Origin: Ignavibacteriales bacterium
GTDB taxonomy: Bacteria > Bacteroidota > Ignavibacteria > Ignavibacteriales > Ignavibacteriaceae
DNA: 27,668 nucleotides
Assembly (NCBI GenBank): GCA_020061995.1
Contig: JAGUXE010000150.1
Span: forward strand, 1 to 27,668
Direction: 5' to 3'
Shown: in pieces, positions 1-8,374 of the stretch
Layout: each line of letters begins with the position of its first letter
Position numbering within the stretch: position 1 is the first letter of the stretch
The notes under the pieces: generated by a model
Told to the model about the DNA's origin: nothing
The model's input: the letters and a program-made list of their open reading frames with translations, nothing else
Databases searched by the model: none
Position numbers and translations under genes: made by a program

Positions 1-444
1 AATATCTTTATGAGAAATAGCTCGCATTTTTTTAATGAGTGCTTCTTTCGGTTTGATATTAGGGTAATAAAGTTTTAGAACAGATTTTTCTCCATCTTTT
101 TCAAGAAGAAAAATCTGTGCTTCACCTGTTGATTCTGAAATTACTTTTAATTTTTGATAAGTCTTTTGATTTAGAACGAAAGAAGTTTGTTGAGTGACAT
201 TTACGGCAATTTTTGCTCCGAAAGCGTTTGTTGCGTTAGCATCGTAAGAAATTACTCCATCGTCTGCTCTAACAGTTGAATCATTATCGTTGTTCGCATC
301 TGCTGATATTAGACCGGAACCGGCTCTAACTGTTTTATCGGGGTCATCGGATGAATTCGCACTGATAATATTTTGTCCGGCACGAACTGTTTTGTCCGCA
401 TCGTCGTTATTAATTCTGACGGTTTTATCGTCGTCTGCTGCCAT
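1..444 (-). CDS. Ser/Thr protein kinase, N-terminal part (cut by left edge)
   Basis: The frame is open from an ATG at 444 leftward to base 1, giving the first 148 residues of a longer protein. AAGGA lies 7 nt upstream of the ATG. Residues 1-67 are a low-complexity acidic segment with four copies of D-[KS]-T-V-R, with the threonines at 8, 19, 38 and 57. From about residue 96 the sequence resembles a Hanks-type kinase N-lobe: a degenerate glycine-rich loop (ISESTGEAQIFLL, 102-114), then VLKLYYP with the likely ATP-binding lysine at K124, then a helix ending in SHKDI, like the usual H-x-NIV. The catalytic and activation loops lie outside the window, so activity cannot be judged. Nothing like a membrane segment is visible. 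The upstream neighbour is a zinc-ribbon protein 35 nt away on the same strand, so the two are probably cotranscribed. The kinase call rests on the N-lobe pattern only; the repeats are seen directly. Confidence 0.7.
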   Translation of the reverse strand, partial: MAADDDKTVRINNDDADKTVRAGQNIISANSSDDPDKTVRAGSGLISADANNDNDSTVRADDGVISYDANATNAFGAKIAVNVTQQTSFVLNQKTYQKLKVISESTGEAQIFLLEKDGEKSVLKLYYPNIKPKEALIKKMRAISHKDI

Positions 445-479
445 AACTAAATCCTTATCTTATAAATTTATCTCGAAAA

Positions 480-1418
480 TTAATTGCTTGTATCTATTAC
501 CCAGACTCCCCCGCCATGAGGCATCGAACACTCGCTTGGGTCGTTATGCAAGACATCATACATCGCACAGCGCCAGCCAATTATTCTTGGCGGTTTTGAT
601 GCTTTGAAAAACTTTCTTGCTTCCTGTGGATTTTGAAAAGTAAGTGATTTCATTTTATTTAATTTTTCTTGAGCTTCCCGATTTTTTCTTGCCCTTTCTT
701 GATTCTTTGAGGCAATATCCTGAGCCCGTTTTAAAGCATCTTTTAATGATTCTCTTTTAACTTCAGGTTTTGGGGTATTCTGGGTTTGTGGTTTTGGAGT
801 TTCTTTTTGTGATTTTTGTATATAACCGGAGATGCTGTTCAAAAGAGCGAGTTTTTTTTCTCTCTCTTCTTCTTCCTTATCAACCAACTCCTCTTGCTTA
901 GCTTGTTCTTCATCTTGTTGAAGTAAGACAGACTCTTCTTTAATCTCCTGCTCCATTTGTGCAATTTCTTGAAACAGATTTTGCATTTGAGACATAACCG
1001 GATCGTTCTGAATTTGCTTAATTGCTTCTAAAGCAAAATCAGTTAAAGGTATATTACATTTTGGACAAAAATCGAAGTAACTTAAATGCTGACATGTATG
1101 ACAAACTATTCCGGCTAAGGGGTTTCCACATTCACCACAAAATGTTTCGTTGGGATCGACAGGGGATGAACAGAATTTACATTGTTTATCAAGTAGCCAA
1201 TGACCGCAGGCTTCACATATATCGGCGTTTGGGTAAACTTTAGAGTTGCACTTTGGACATTTTAATTCTTCGGTAAGAGAAGCTCCGCATTCTTCACAAA
1301 ATTTAGCTTCATAATTATTCAACGTAGAACATGCATGGCAAGTTTTACTCTCCGGTTTTTCTGAAGCTTTCTGTTGAAAAGCTTTTTCCTGAAACCGGGA
1401 TTGTTCCTGGTTATCCAT
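480..1418 (-). CDS. Four-zinc-ribbon coiled-coil protein with a conserved-looking Cys/His tail
   Basis: This 312-residue cytoplasmic protein has four tandem CxxC...CxxC ribbons at a regular 26-27 residue pitch: C27/30/41/44, C54/57/68/71, C80/83/94/97 and C106/109/118/121. A long Glu/Lys/Gln-rich segment follows (about 140-265) and is likely coiled coil. A short C-terminal block (279-307) reads RIIGWRCAMYDV...CSMPHGGGVW, with C284, C297 and H301. There is no signal peptide or membrane helix. GGGGAAAG precedes the ATG. The kinase gene starts 35 nt downstream. Zinc-ribbon proteins beside Ser/Thr kinases are a recurrent theme in bacterial phospho-signalling loci, so an adaptor or substrate role is a reasonable inference, but it is not shown. 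I do not recognise the C-terminal block as a named domain. Confidence 0.85.
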   Translation of the reverse strand: MDNQEQSRFQEKAFQQKASEKPESKTCHACSTLNNYEAKFCEECGASLTEELKCPKCNSKVYPNADICEACGHWLLDKQCKFCSSPVDPNETFCGECGNPLAGIVCHTCQHLSYFDFCPKCNIPLTDFALEAIKQIQNDPVMSQMQNLFQEIAQMEQEIKEESVLLQQDEEQAKQEELVDKEEEEREKKLALLNSISGYIQKSQKETPKPQTQNTPKPEVKRESLKDALKRAQDIASKNQERARKNREAQEKLNKMKSLTFQNPQEARKFFKASKPPRIIGWRCAMYDVLHNDPSECSMPHGGGVWVIDTSN

Positions 1419-1520
1419 CTTTCCCCATGAATATTAATTCGGATTAAAAACTTATATCAAAATTAATGATTAATGAAAGATTATCAAAGTATAAAAGGGA
1501 TTTACTCACAGTCTGTTATA

Positions 1521-2360
1521 CTAAAAAGAATAAGCAACATTTAGCCAGGGTAAAAAAGCAATTCCCTTCTTATTATATTGAGGCATTGCACTTATCAAAC
1601 CAAAATCACTTGAAATTTTTTCTCCAATACTTCTAAATCCCATAAAAAAAAGCACCCCGTCGTATCCGTAAACAGACCAAGTTTCTAAAATCGCTTTTGT
1701 TTTTTCAAACATGAAATACTCTGCCGAAATAGTTAGGAGAGGTTTTTCCCCCCACTTTTTATTGTCATTAAATAATCCCACACCAACACTTAAAGAAGCC
1801 CTACTTCCGGTATAAGTTGAAATTAATAAGAGTGATTTAATTCCTTCTGAGGGGGAGGAGTTTTGGGAAATGGTATTGAGATAAAATCCGCCGAGACTCA
1901 CATCAAAATTATTTTTACTGAAGACTCTAGCTTTGGGGACAATAAAATAAGTTTGATTAACCGTTCCCGGAATTACCGTTATACCGGCAGTAAGCATTAT
2001 TTCATCAATAAAACCATAGCCCGCAGAAAGAACAAATATTTGACTATTGCTGACAAAGCCTTTCCCCTTTTTTAATGTACGGGCTGTAGGGGTAATAACT
2101 AAGCGGTGATCACTCGGGTCGGCGAACTCTAAACTTTTTTTAGTGATTTGGTATTTAATTTCTCTAATGGTTGATTTTGAAGCGGTAATATTTACACCAT
2201 TTGGCAGAAGTAATTGAATTTGCAAAGAATCGTCTCTTATGATAGTTCCTTTATAGTATGAACCATCATTAAGGGTTATAGCAATAGTACGAATTGAATC
2301 AGATACTTCTTGTGAAAAAAGTAAAACCGGAAACAAAAGGACGATGAATATTTTTTTCAT
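1521..2360 (-). CDS. Secreted beta-rich protein, unknown function
   Basis: This 279-residue protein starts with a clear signal peptide (MKKIFIVLLFPVLLFSQ). Residues of about 20-75 look like a small beta domain (ITLNDGSYYKGTIIRDD and following), of the kind that often precedes barrel-like domains in Bacteroidota envelope proteins. The rest alternates hydrophobic and polar strands with many glycines and aromatics and ends in an aromatic residue (NVAYSF), which suggests an outer-membrane or periplasmic beta structure. AGGGGAG lies just upstream of the ATG, supporting the start. It sits 33 nt downstream of the thioredoxin-fold gene on the same strand. I do not recognise a specific family. Confidence 0.75.
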   Translation of the reverse strand: MKKIFIVLLFPVLLFSQEVSDSIRTIAITLNDGSYYKGTIIRDDSLQIQLLLPNGVNITASKSTIREIKYQITKKSLEFADPSDHRLVITPTARTLKKGKGFVSNSQIFVLSAGYGFIDEIMLTAGITVIPGTVNQTYFIVPKARVFSKNNFDVSLGGFYLNTISQNSSPSEGIKSLLLISTYTGSRASLSVGVGLFNDNKKWGEKPLLTISAEYFMFEKTKAILETWSVYGYDGVLFFMGFRSIGEKISSDFGLISAMPQYNKKGIAFLPWLNVAYSF

Positions 2361-2393
2361 AAACTCCCCTATTCTACATTCACAAATTAAGAA

Positions 2394-4481
2394 TTAGTCT
2401 TGAAGAAGTCGAACCATTTCTTCAACCGTGTTTACCGGCAAACTGCAAGAGTAATCGACGCAAACATAAACTGTGGTTTCACCATCCACCGATTTCATGT
2501 TTTTTGTAAATGGAGCAATTTCATCTAATACTTTTTCAGAGGCTTCATTCTTTACTAAAACTACTTTATACGGAATAAACATTGAGTTAATTGAATCTAT
2601 AAACTTTTTTGATTCAGATTTATCATTCCCTTCAACTAAAACAATTTCAAAAGATTTGGAGCGAAGGTAATCCACCGAAGAAAGAAATTGTGTATAGGCA
2701 GAAGCCATACTTTTTACTTCATCGGAAAAAGTTCGCTCAAGCATTCGTGCCCGATTTTCATAAAAAGATTTTCCCGTCAATCGACTTAGCTGAATTAGAT
2801 TTAAGAATGCTATCGAATTGCTTGATGGAATGGCGCCATCATATAAATCTTTTTTCCGAACAATAAGCTCTTCCCCGAGATTTGAATTAATGAAATAACC
2901 TCCATATTCTTCATCAAGGAAATGTTTATCAAAATATTCCTGGAATTTAATTGCTTCATTTAAAAATGAAATATCGAAGGTTGCTTGATAAAGTTCGATT
3001 AAACCCCGGATAAAGAAACTGTAATCTTCGGCAGTTCCGTCAAACGCAGCCTCACCATCGCGGTAACGATGTAACAAGGAATAATTTCCACTCTTCATTT
3101 TTCCTAAAATAAAAGCGGCTGATTTTTCTGCTGATTGAATAAAAGAGTCTTCATTGAAAATTGCACCGGCTTTTGCAAATGCGGTTATCATAAGTCCGTT
3201 CCAATCAACAAGAATCTTATCATCTTTATGCGGATGAACTCTTTCTTTTCGTACTATAAAAAGTTTTTCCTTTGCAAGCGTTACAAATTCTTGAAGAGTT
3301 TCAAAATCGATTTCGTTCTTCTCAGCAAATTCTTCAAGCGAAATAGTTAAGTGAGGAATATTTTCTCCTGTAAGCGTTCCCCCCTTAAAGGGATCAATAA
3401 AATTTCCTTCATCTTTTATTGAGAAAATGTCACAGAATAATTCATGTTCGTTACCGAGTATTTCTTTTATTTCATCTTTTCTCCATAAATAAAATTTTCC
3501 CTCTTCTCCTTCACTATCGGCATCTTCAGCGGAATAGAATCCACCGTTTGAGTCGGTCAAATCACGTTGAACGTAAGATAAGATTTCATAAACAGTTTCT
3601 TTTAAAAATGGATCTTGTGTCAGTTGATATGCTTCGGTATAAGCAATTGCAAGCATTGCTTGATCGTAAAGCATTTTTTCAAAATGAGGAAGAAGCCACT
3701 GTCTATCGGTTGAATATCGATGAAACCCAAATCCAACTTGATCATAAACACCTCCCCGTTTCATTGCGAAAAGAGTTTTGATTACCATTCGCAGCGGCTT
3801 TTCTTCTTTTGTTCGAAGAAAATATCTCAATAAAAAAGTTAAGTTATGGGGAGAAGGAAATTTTGGTGAAGATCCGAATCCCCCATATTCCTCATCAAAT
3901 CTTTCAGAAAATTGTTTGAATGCTTTTGTTAAAACATCAAGAGATAAATCATCACCCAAATGTGATTGAACCGATTGTTTAACAGATTCGGTTATTTCTT
4001 CTGCCGATTGAAGCAAATCCTCTTTTTTTGTTAACCACAATTCTTTTATCCGAGGAATAAGCTCAAGCATTCCGACTCTTCCATAATTACTCTCTTTCGG
4101 AAAATAGGTTCCGGTGAAAAAAGGTTTTTTATCGGGAGTCATTATTACGGTTAGGGGCCAGCCCCCCGCTCCGGTTAAGGCTTGACAAATACTCATATAA
4201 ATTGAATCTATATCGGGACGCTCTTCCCGGTCAACTTTTATGCATACAAAAGAATCATTCATTTGGTTTGCAACTTCTTCATCTTCAAATGATTCATGTT
4301 CCATTACATGACACCAATGACAAGTTGAATATCCGATAGAAAGAAAAATCGGCTTATCCTCTTCTGCGGCTTTTCGAAATGCTTCTTCGCCCCAAGCGTA
4401 CCAATCAACCGGATTATAAGCATGTTGTAAAAGGTATGGACTTTTCTCGTTAATTAATCTGTTTGTCTCTTTAGATTTCAA
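2394..4481 (-). CDS. YyaL/SSP411 family thioredoxin-domain protein
   Basis: This protein of about 695 residues belongs to the YyaL/spermatogenesis-associated-20 family: an N-terminal thioredoxin-like domain (DUF255/Thioredox_DsbH) followed by a six-hairpin-glycosidase-like alpha/alpha barrel. The family start is visible as [17 protein letters not shown]. The active-site-like CHWC follows, with C54 and C57 in [14 protein letters not shown]. The thioredoxin domain continues to VDREERPD. The frame stays open upstream to an ATG at 4634, but those 51 extra residues overlap the DUF5522 gene and do not look like the family. A TTG at 4481 has AGAGG six bases upstream and gives a family-like N-terminus, so I chose it. 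There is no signal peptide. The biochemical role of the family is not settled. Confidence 0.9.
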   Translation of the reverse strand: MKSKETNRLINEKSPYLLQHAYNPVDWYAWGEEAFRKAAEEDKPIFLSIGYSTCHWCHVMEHESFEDEEVANQMNDSFVCIKVDREERPDIDSIYMSICQALTGAGGWPLTVIMTPDKKPFFTGTYFPKESNYGRVGMLELIPRIKELWLTKKEDLLQSAEEITESVKQSVQSHLGDDLSLDVLTKAFKQFSERFDEEYGGFGSSPKFPSPHNLTFLLRYFLRTKEEKPLRMVIKTLFAMKRGGVYDQVGFGFHRYSTDRQWLLPHFEKMLYDQAMLAIAYTEAYQLTQDPFLKETVYEILSYVQRDLTDSNGGFYSAEDADSEGEEGKFYLWRKDEIKEILGNEHELFCDIFSIKDEGNFIDPFKGGTLTGENIPHLTISLEEFAEKNEIDFETLQEFVTLAKEKLFIVRKERVHPHKDDKILVDWNGLMITAFAKAGAIFNEDSFIQSAEKSAAFILGKMKSGNYSLLHRYRDGEAAFDGTAEDYSFFIRGLIELYQATFDISFLNEAIKFQEYFDKHFLDEEYGGYFINSNLGEELIVRKKDLYDGAIPSSNSIAFLNLIQLSRLTGKSFYENRARMLERTFSDEVKSMASAYTQFLSSVDYLRSKSFEIVLVEGNDKSESKKFIDSINSMFIPYKVVLVKNEASEKVLDEIAPFTKNMKSVDGETTVYVCVDYSCSLPVNTVEEMVRLLQD

Positions 4482-4506
4482 AACTTTCCTCTTAATTATT
4501 TTCTTT

Positions 4507-4731
4507 TTATTCTTTTGGATAAGGACAATGTCTGCATCCTGATTCACAACAATGCCCGCGTAATTTATGAAAGTAAGCAGTAAATACCGATAACCCGGAT
4601 TGAGGGTCAGTATATGAAGATTTTCTATCTTCACAAGCTTGTGAGTGGATTGACTTAATCTCTTTATAAAAAGGGTTTTTTAAGTCAACCCGAATGAAGT
4701 CTGCTAAATTATTTGCTTTCTTTTCTTTCAT
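4507..4731 (-). CDS. Small DUF5522 protein
   Basis: This 74-residue protein has the conserved DUF5522 tail: [20 protein letters not shown] followed by CRHCPY. The four cysteines, with the histidines, could bind a metal, although this has not been shown. It lies upstream of the thioredoxin-fold gene on the same strand, with 25 nt between its stop and the proposed TTG start, which fits an operon. AGGA abuts the ATG directly, so the ribosome-binding site is poor. The small gene overlaps a longer reading of its neighbour, and the family match shows that this frame is the real one. Confidence 0.8.
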   Translation of the reverse strand: MKEKKANNLADFIRVDLKNPFYKEIKSIHSQACEDRKSSYTDPQSGLSVFTAYFHKLRGHCCESGCRHCPYPKE

Positions 4732-4917
4732 TCCTAAACGTTAATATTTGATGCAGTTTCCATTATTATTCTTAATTTTCAGTTGATTAAATTACTAAAT
4801 AAATTTCTTTTCCTTTATACAAAACGATATATAGTACAACAGTAAAACTATTCAAAGAGTTTCTCTATTCATGGGAAAAGAAATGGTACATCATTTAAAA
4901 CATTTTAAGGAGTTAAA

Positions 4918-5574
4918 ATGAAAAAGCGACTATTTATTTTTTTGATTATCGGATTAATCGGATCAGTCCTTAATTATGCCGGAGATGATAAAAAAAGTAT
5001 TTCATCAGATGAAGCATTAAAAATGCTAATCGAAGGAAATGCAAGATTTGTAAGCGGTGCAAGTCTTAATCCCAATCAATCATTTAAAGACATTGAAAGA
5101 CTTTCGAAAGGACAACACCCTTTTGCTATTATTTTAGGTTGCTCGGATTCTCGAATTCCTCCTGAAGTTGTTTTTGATCAAGGGCTTGGTGATTTGTTTG
5201 TTATCCGCACAGCAGGAGAAGTTATTGATTCAATAGAAATCGGAAGTATAGAATATGCTGCAGAACATTTACATGTTTCTTTGATTGTTGTGTTGGGACA
5301 CGGAAAATGCGGTGCCGTAACAGCAGCTCATTCTGATGGAGAAGTTGAAGGTTATCTTAACAAAATTGTGAATGATATAAGAAAAAATATTTCTTCGGTG
5401 AATAGAGAAGAAAATAATTCATTAGAAAAAGCAATTGATGTAAATACCAAAAGTATAGCACATCAACTCAAAGAAAGTAAACCTGTTATTTCAGAACTTG
5501 TAGAGCATGGAAAAGTAAAAGTCGTTCCGGCTTATTACGATATAGCAAATGGTAAAGTAGAATTTTATAAATGA
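4918..5574 (+). CDS. Beta-class carbonic anhydrase, exported
   Basis: This is a 218-residue beta-carbonic anhydrase (reversible CO2 hydration). The zinc and catalytic residues are visible: C75, D77 and R79 in GCSDSRIPPE, and H128 and C131 in GHGKCGAVTAA. A hydrophobic signal peptide of about 20 residues (MKKRLFIFLIIGLIGSVLNY) precedes the domain, so a periplasmic location is likely. There is no lipobox. AAGGAG lies five bases before the ATG. The gene ends in an ATGA overlap with the next gene, implying translational coupling. It diverges from the DUF5522 gene across 186 nt. Family assignment is secure; the location is inferred from the signal peptide. Confidence 0.93.
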   Translation: MKKRLFIFLIIGLIGSVLNYAGDDKKSISSDEALKMLIEGNARFVSGASLNPNQSFKDIERLSKGQHPFAIILGCSDSRIPPEVVFDQGLGDLFVIRTAGEVIDSIEIGSIEYAAEHLHVSLIVVLGHGKCGAVTAAHSDGEVEGYLNKIVNDIRKNISSVNREENNSLEKAIDVNTKSIAHQLKESKPVISELVEHGKVKVVPAYYDIANGKVEFYK

Positions 5575-6230
5575 AAGCAGTATTAATAGGAGCAACCGGT
5601 TTAATAGGGGGCGAACTTTTAACTTTACTGCTAAATGATAAACGATATAATAAAGTTGTAGCATTAACACGTAAACCGCTGAAACCGGACTCCAAGTTAG
5701 AAAATCACCTTATAAAATTCGATGTGATGGAAGAGTATAGTAATCTGTGTGTTGGAGACCATTTCTACTGTGCATTGGGTACAACAATAAAACAGGCTGG
5801 AAGCAAAGAATATTTTTACAGAGTTGATTATTCTTATGTTTACGAGTTTACAAAAATTGCTAAACATAATCTTGCCGAAAGATTTTTACTGGTTAGTTCA
5901 CAGGGGGCTAACGCATCCTCTTCTATCTATTATCCAAAAGTTAAAGGGGAAATTGAAATAGCGATAAAGGAATTGGGATTGGTAAGCACTTCGATTTTTC
6001 GTCCGTCACTTTTACTTGGAGATAGAAAAGAATATCGCAGAGGAGAAGAATTCGGTAAGAAGATGATGTCGGCTATCTCTTTTTTAATTCCATTAAAATA
6101 TAAACCAATTCACGCTTCGGTGGTTGCTTCCGCTATGATAAACGCTGCATTTAATCAAATCGAAAAGAATAAGATTTATGAATCGGATGAAATACAAAAA
6201 TTTGGGAAATATGAAGAGTTTTGTAATTAA
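5571..6230 (+). CDS. NAD(P)-binding oxidoreductase, HTATIP2/YraR-like
   Basis: This 219-residue protein begins with a Rossmann dinucleotide-binding motif (LIGATGLIGGELL, residues 5-17). It continues like atypical short-chain dehydrogenases of the HTATIP2/YraR group. LVSSQGA and YYPKVKGEIE supply the Ser and Tyr-x3-Lys elements of the family. Residues of about 140-150 read SIFRPSLLLG, which is typical of the group. The substrate is unknown. The start overlaps the carbonic anhydrase stop by 4 nt (ATGA), and the 3' end overlaps the next gene by 20 nt, so all three genes are probably cotranscribed although their functions look unrelated. Confidence 0.85.
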   Translation: MKAVLIGATGLIGGELLTLLLNDKRYNKVVALTRKPLKPDSKLENHLIKFDVMEEYSNLCVGDHFYCALGTTIKQAGSKEYFYRVDYSYVYEFTKIAKHNLAERFLLVSSQGANASSSIYYPKVKGEIEIAIKELGLVSTSIFRPSLLLGDRKEYRRGEEFGKKMMSAISFLIPLKYKPIHASVVASAMINAAFNQIEKNKIYESDEIQKFGKYEEFCN

Positions 6231-8262
6231 GCTCCTTCTCCTTTTTTTAACTATTATACCTCAAACCAAAGCTTATGATGCTGTCTTTTACAATATGTCG
6301 GCATCGCCTTGGTATGACAAGCTTATGGCAATGACACTTGCCGGAATTGTTAATCGTGATTCTGCCCAACTCTACTTATCAAATGTTTATGAAACATGGA
6401 GCTACAATCAAACCGATGAAAAGTGGGCTGAGATTTATGCACAAAAAGGGAATGTTGTCTTTGATACTGTAAAAACAATTCCGCAGCTTCTTTCAAAATT
6501 CTCTTCTTATATTGAAGGGGGAATTTCATTCGATCAAAATGCAACTTTCGGAAACTTTACCGGACAATCTTTCAGATGGCAGGCTGAATATGCCGCTTTA
6601 ATCGGAGGGTTGTCAAATCGGCTTCCGGTAACAACGCAATTAGCTCAGCTTTATGGTTTAAGTTTAACTGATTCAGTTTTTATTACAGATTCATTCGATG
6701 GTGATTCTTCCAGATGGGTTACTGGAAAACTGGATAAAGCGACTCATCTTTGGAACACAATTTCAACCAACAGTGAAACAAGATATTTAGCACTGCTTGA
6801 TTGGGGAATAAATAATCTTCTCCCTTTATGCAACCCGAATAAATTCTACATTCGTGAATTAACTGATTTTACAATTAAACACAGAATGTTTCAGTTAAAT
6901 TTAGCAGGAACAGATGCTCTCGATTTTAACTCCCTCTCAACACAGCGGGCTGATATTATCGAGCGGGTATTGAATTATCTGCAATCAAAAAATCAGAATA
7001 AAATATTTCACATTTACGGATGGATGCATCCCGAGCCGTTAACACAATGGTTTGCCTGCTTTGGTGCAAGTTTTCATGAAACATTAATGGGAAATCTTTC
7101 GTGGCATTCCTCTTTTCCCGTACAGACAAGAGAATATCTTCCAAAATCATTTGTTGATGAAGATACTGTTATGTTAGGAAATAAATATTACATTCTTTTT
7201 ATTAGTTCTGAAGGAGATGCCGCTAACTGGGTTATGAGTTTTCAATCAGGTGCATGGTTATCGGCTTCGAGGGGAATTAATCCTGTCGGCTGGGGATGGA
7301 ATTTTCATCTGTTTAACGAAGCCCCTTTTGTTGCTGCTTATTACTACGATTCTGCTACCCCGAAAGATGGTTTTCTAAGTGTAACCTCTCCGCTCGGTTA
7401 TGCGTATCCCGATTTGTGGGGAAGTAACTTTTTTAATAATGCTGTCGATTCAACCCGTTATTTAATGGATAAATTTAATATCAACAATATTTATGGTTAT
7501 AAGCATTATGCTCCCGGTTATTCGACTATGTACAGAGGGAAAACAATTTATAATAGTTTCCAGTTTCAGAAATACGGCGATTTTCAAAAAGCAATTGGGG
7601 CAAGGCTAACAATGATATTTGATCCAATGCTGCCGACACAAACACCGAACACTCAATACGGTGCACTTCTTTTTAATCATGTAAATGACGGTTCTTTTTA
7701 TGGTAACGCTTCTGATCTTCAGACTTTTGCAAACACAATTTTGAACAACATAAAACTAAAACAAAAACCGGGATTTATTTTAGCCGGTTACCAACGATTC
7801 AGACAAGAAGAATTTTCTTCACGCCCTTCTCCGTCAACTTCAGATATTTCATTATCAAGATTAAACACTTTGATTTCTTATATCAAGTCAGACCCAACTG
7901 TCGGGAATGATGTCGAAGTTGTAACTCCTGAACTGTTTTCAGCATTAATGAGAAAGAAGTTGGGAATTAGTAATATGCCAAACGAAATGGATGTTCCTTC
8001 TTCATTTGAATTGATGCAAAACTATCCGAACCCGTTTAATCCGGTTACAACAATTAATTATCAAATTCCTGTTAGCGGAATGGTAACGTTGAAAGTCTAT
8101 GATGTTTTAGGAAGAGAAGTAAGAACATTGGTGAATGAAGATAAATCAGCAGGAAATTATAGTATTGAGTTTACTGCATTAAATCTATCAAGCGGAGTGT
8201 ATTTGTATGAACTCCGCTCGGGAGAATTTAAGTTGAGCAAAAAGTTGATGCTGATGAAGTAG
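6211..8262 (+). CDS. Secreted GxGYxYP-family protein with T9SS sorting domain
   Basis: This is a 683-residue exported protein. The ATG at 6211 is preferred over one at 6178 because it gives a normal signal peptide (MKSFVIKLLLLFLTIIPQ). The body resembles the GxGYxYP family of putative glycoside hydrolases: an N-terminal region with MAMTLAGIVNRD, and a PLGYAYP motif around residues 394-400, where the first glycine is replaced by proline. The last 90 or so residues form a T9SS type A sorting domain (NYPNPFNPVTTINYQIP, GREVRTLV, GVYLYELRSG), so the protein should be secreted by the type IX system and anchored or released at the cell surface. Enzyme activity is a family-level guess. The start overlaps the previous gene by 20 nt. 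Confidence 0.85.
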   Translation: MKSFVIKLLLLFLTIIPQTKAYDAVFYNMSASPWYDKLMAMTLAGIVNRDSAQLYLSNVYETWSYNQTDEKWAEIYAQKGNVVFDTVKTIPQLLSKFSSYIEGGISFDQNATFGNFTGQSFRWQAEYAALIGGLSNRLPVTTQLAQLYGLSLTDSVFITDSFDGDSSRWVTGKLDKATHLWNTISTNSETRYLALLDWGINNLLPLCNPNKFYIRELTDFTIKHRMFQLNLAGTDALDFNSLSTQRADIIERVLNYLQSKNQNKIFHIYGWMHPEPLTQWFACFGASFHETLMGNLSWHSSFPVQTREYLPKSFVDEDTVMLGNKYYILFISSEGDAANWVMSFQSGAWLSASRGINPVGWGWNFHLFNEAPFVAAYYYDSATPKDGFLSVTSPLGYAYPDLWGSNFFNNAVDSTRYLMDKFNINNIYGYKHYAPGYSTMYRGKTIYNSFQFQKYGDFQKAIGARLTMIFDPMLPTQTPNTQYGALLFNHVNDGSFYGNASDLQTFANTILNNIKLKQKPGFILAGYQRFRQEEFSSRPSPSTSDISLSRLNTLISYIKSDPTVGNDVEVVTPELFSALMRKKLGISNMPNEMDVPSSFELMQNYPNPFNPVTTINYQIPVSGMVTLKVYDVLGREVRTLVNEDKSAGNYSIEFTALNLSSGVYLYELRSGEFKLSKKLMLMK

Positions 8263-8374
8263 GGGAAATACAAATAGTTGAGGCTGAATCGTATGTTTTT
8301 AGAAACTTTAATGGTGGTTAATGCATGGGCGGCATGGTATAGTATAAAAATATCATAAGAAAGGATTAGCAAAG

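Noticed and set aside
290..607. 105-codon plus-strand frame
   Set aside because: It is antisense to the kinase and zinc-ribbon genes and has no recognisable domain. The opposite-strand proteins are clearly real.
4482..4634. 51-residue N-terminal extension of the YyaL-type protein
   Set aside because: It overlaps the DUF5522 coding sequence, does not look like the family, and a TTG with a good ribbon-binding-site-like AGAGG gives the expected start.
8263..8374. Possible tRNA or small RNA between the two T9SS genes
   Set aside because: No cloverleaf arms, T-loop consensus or stable hairpin is visible. It is more likely a simple promoter region.
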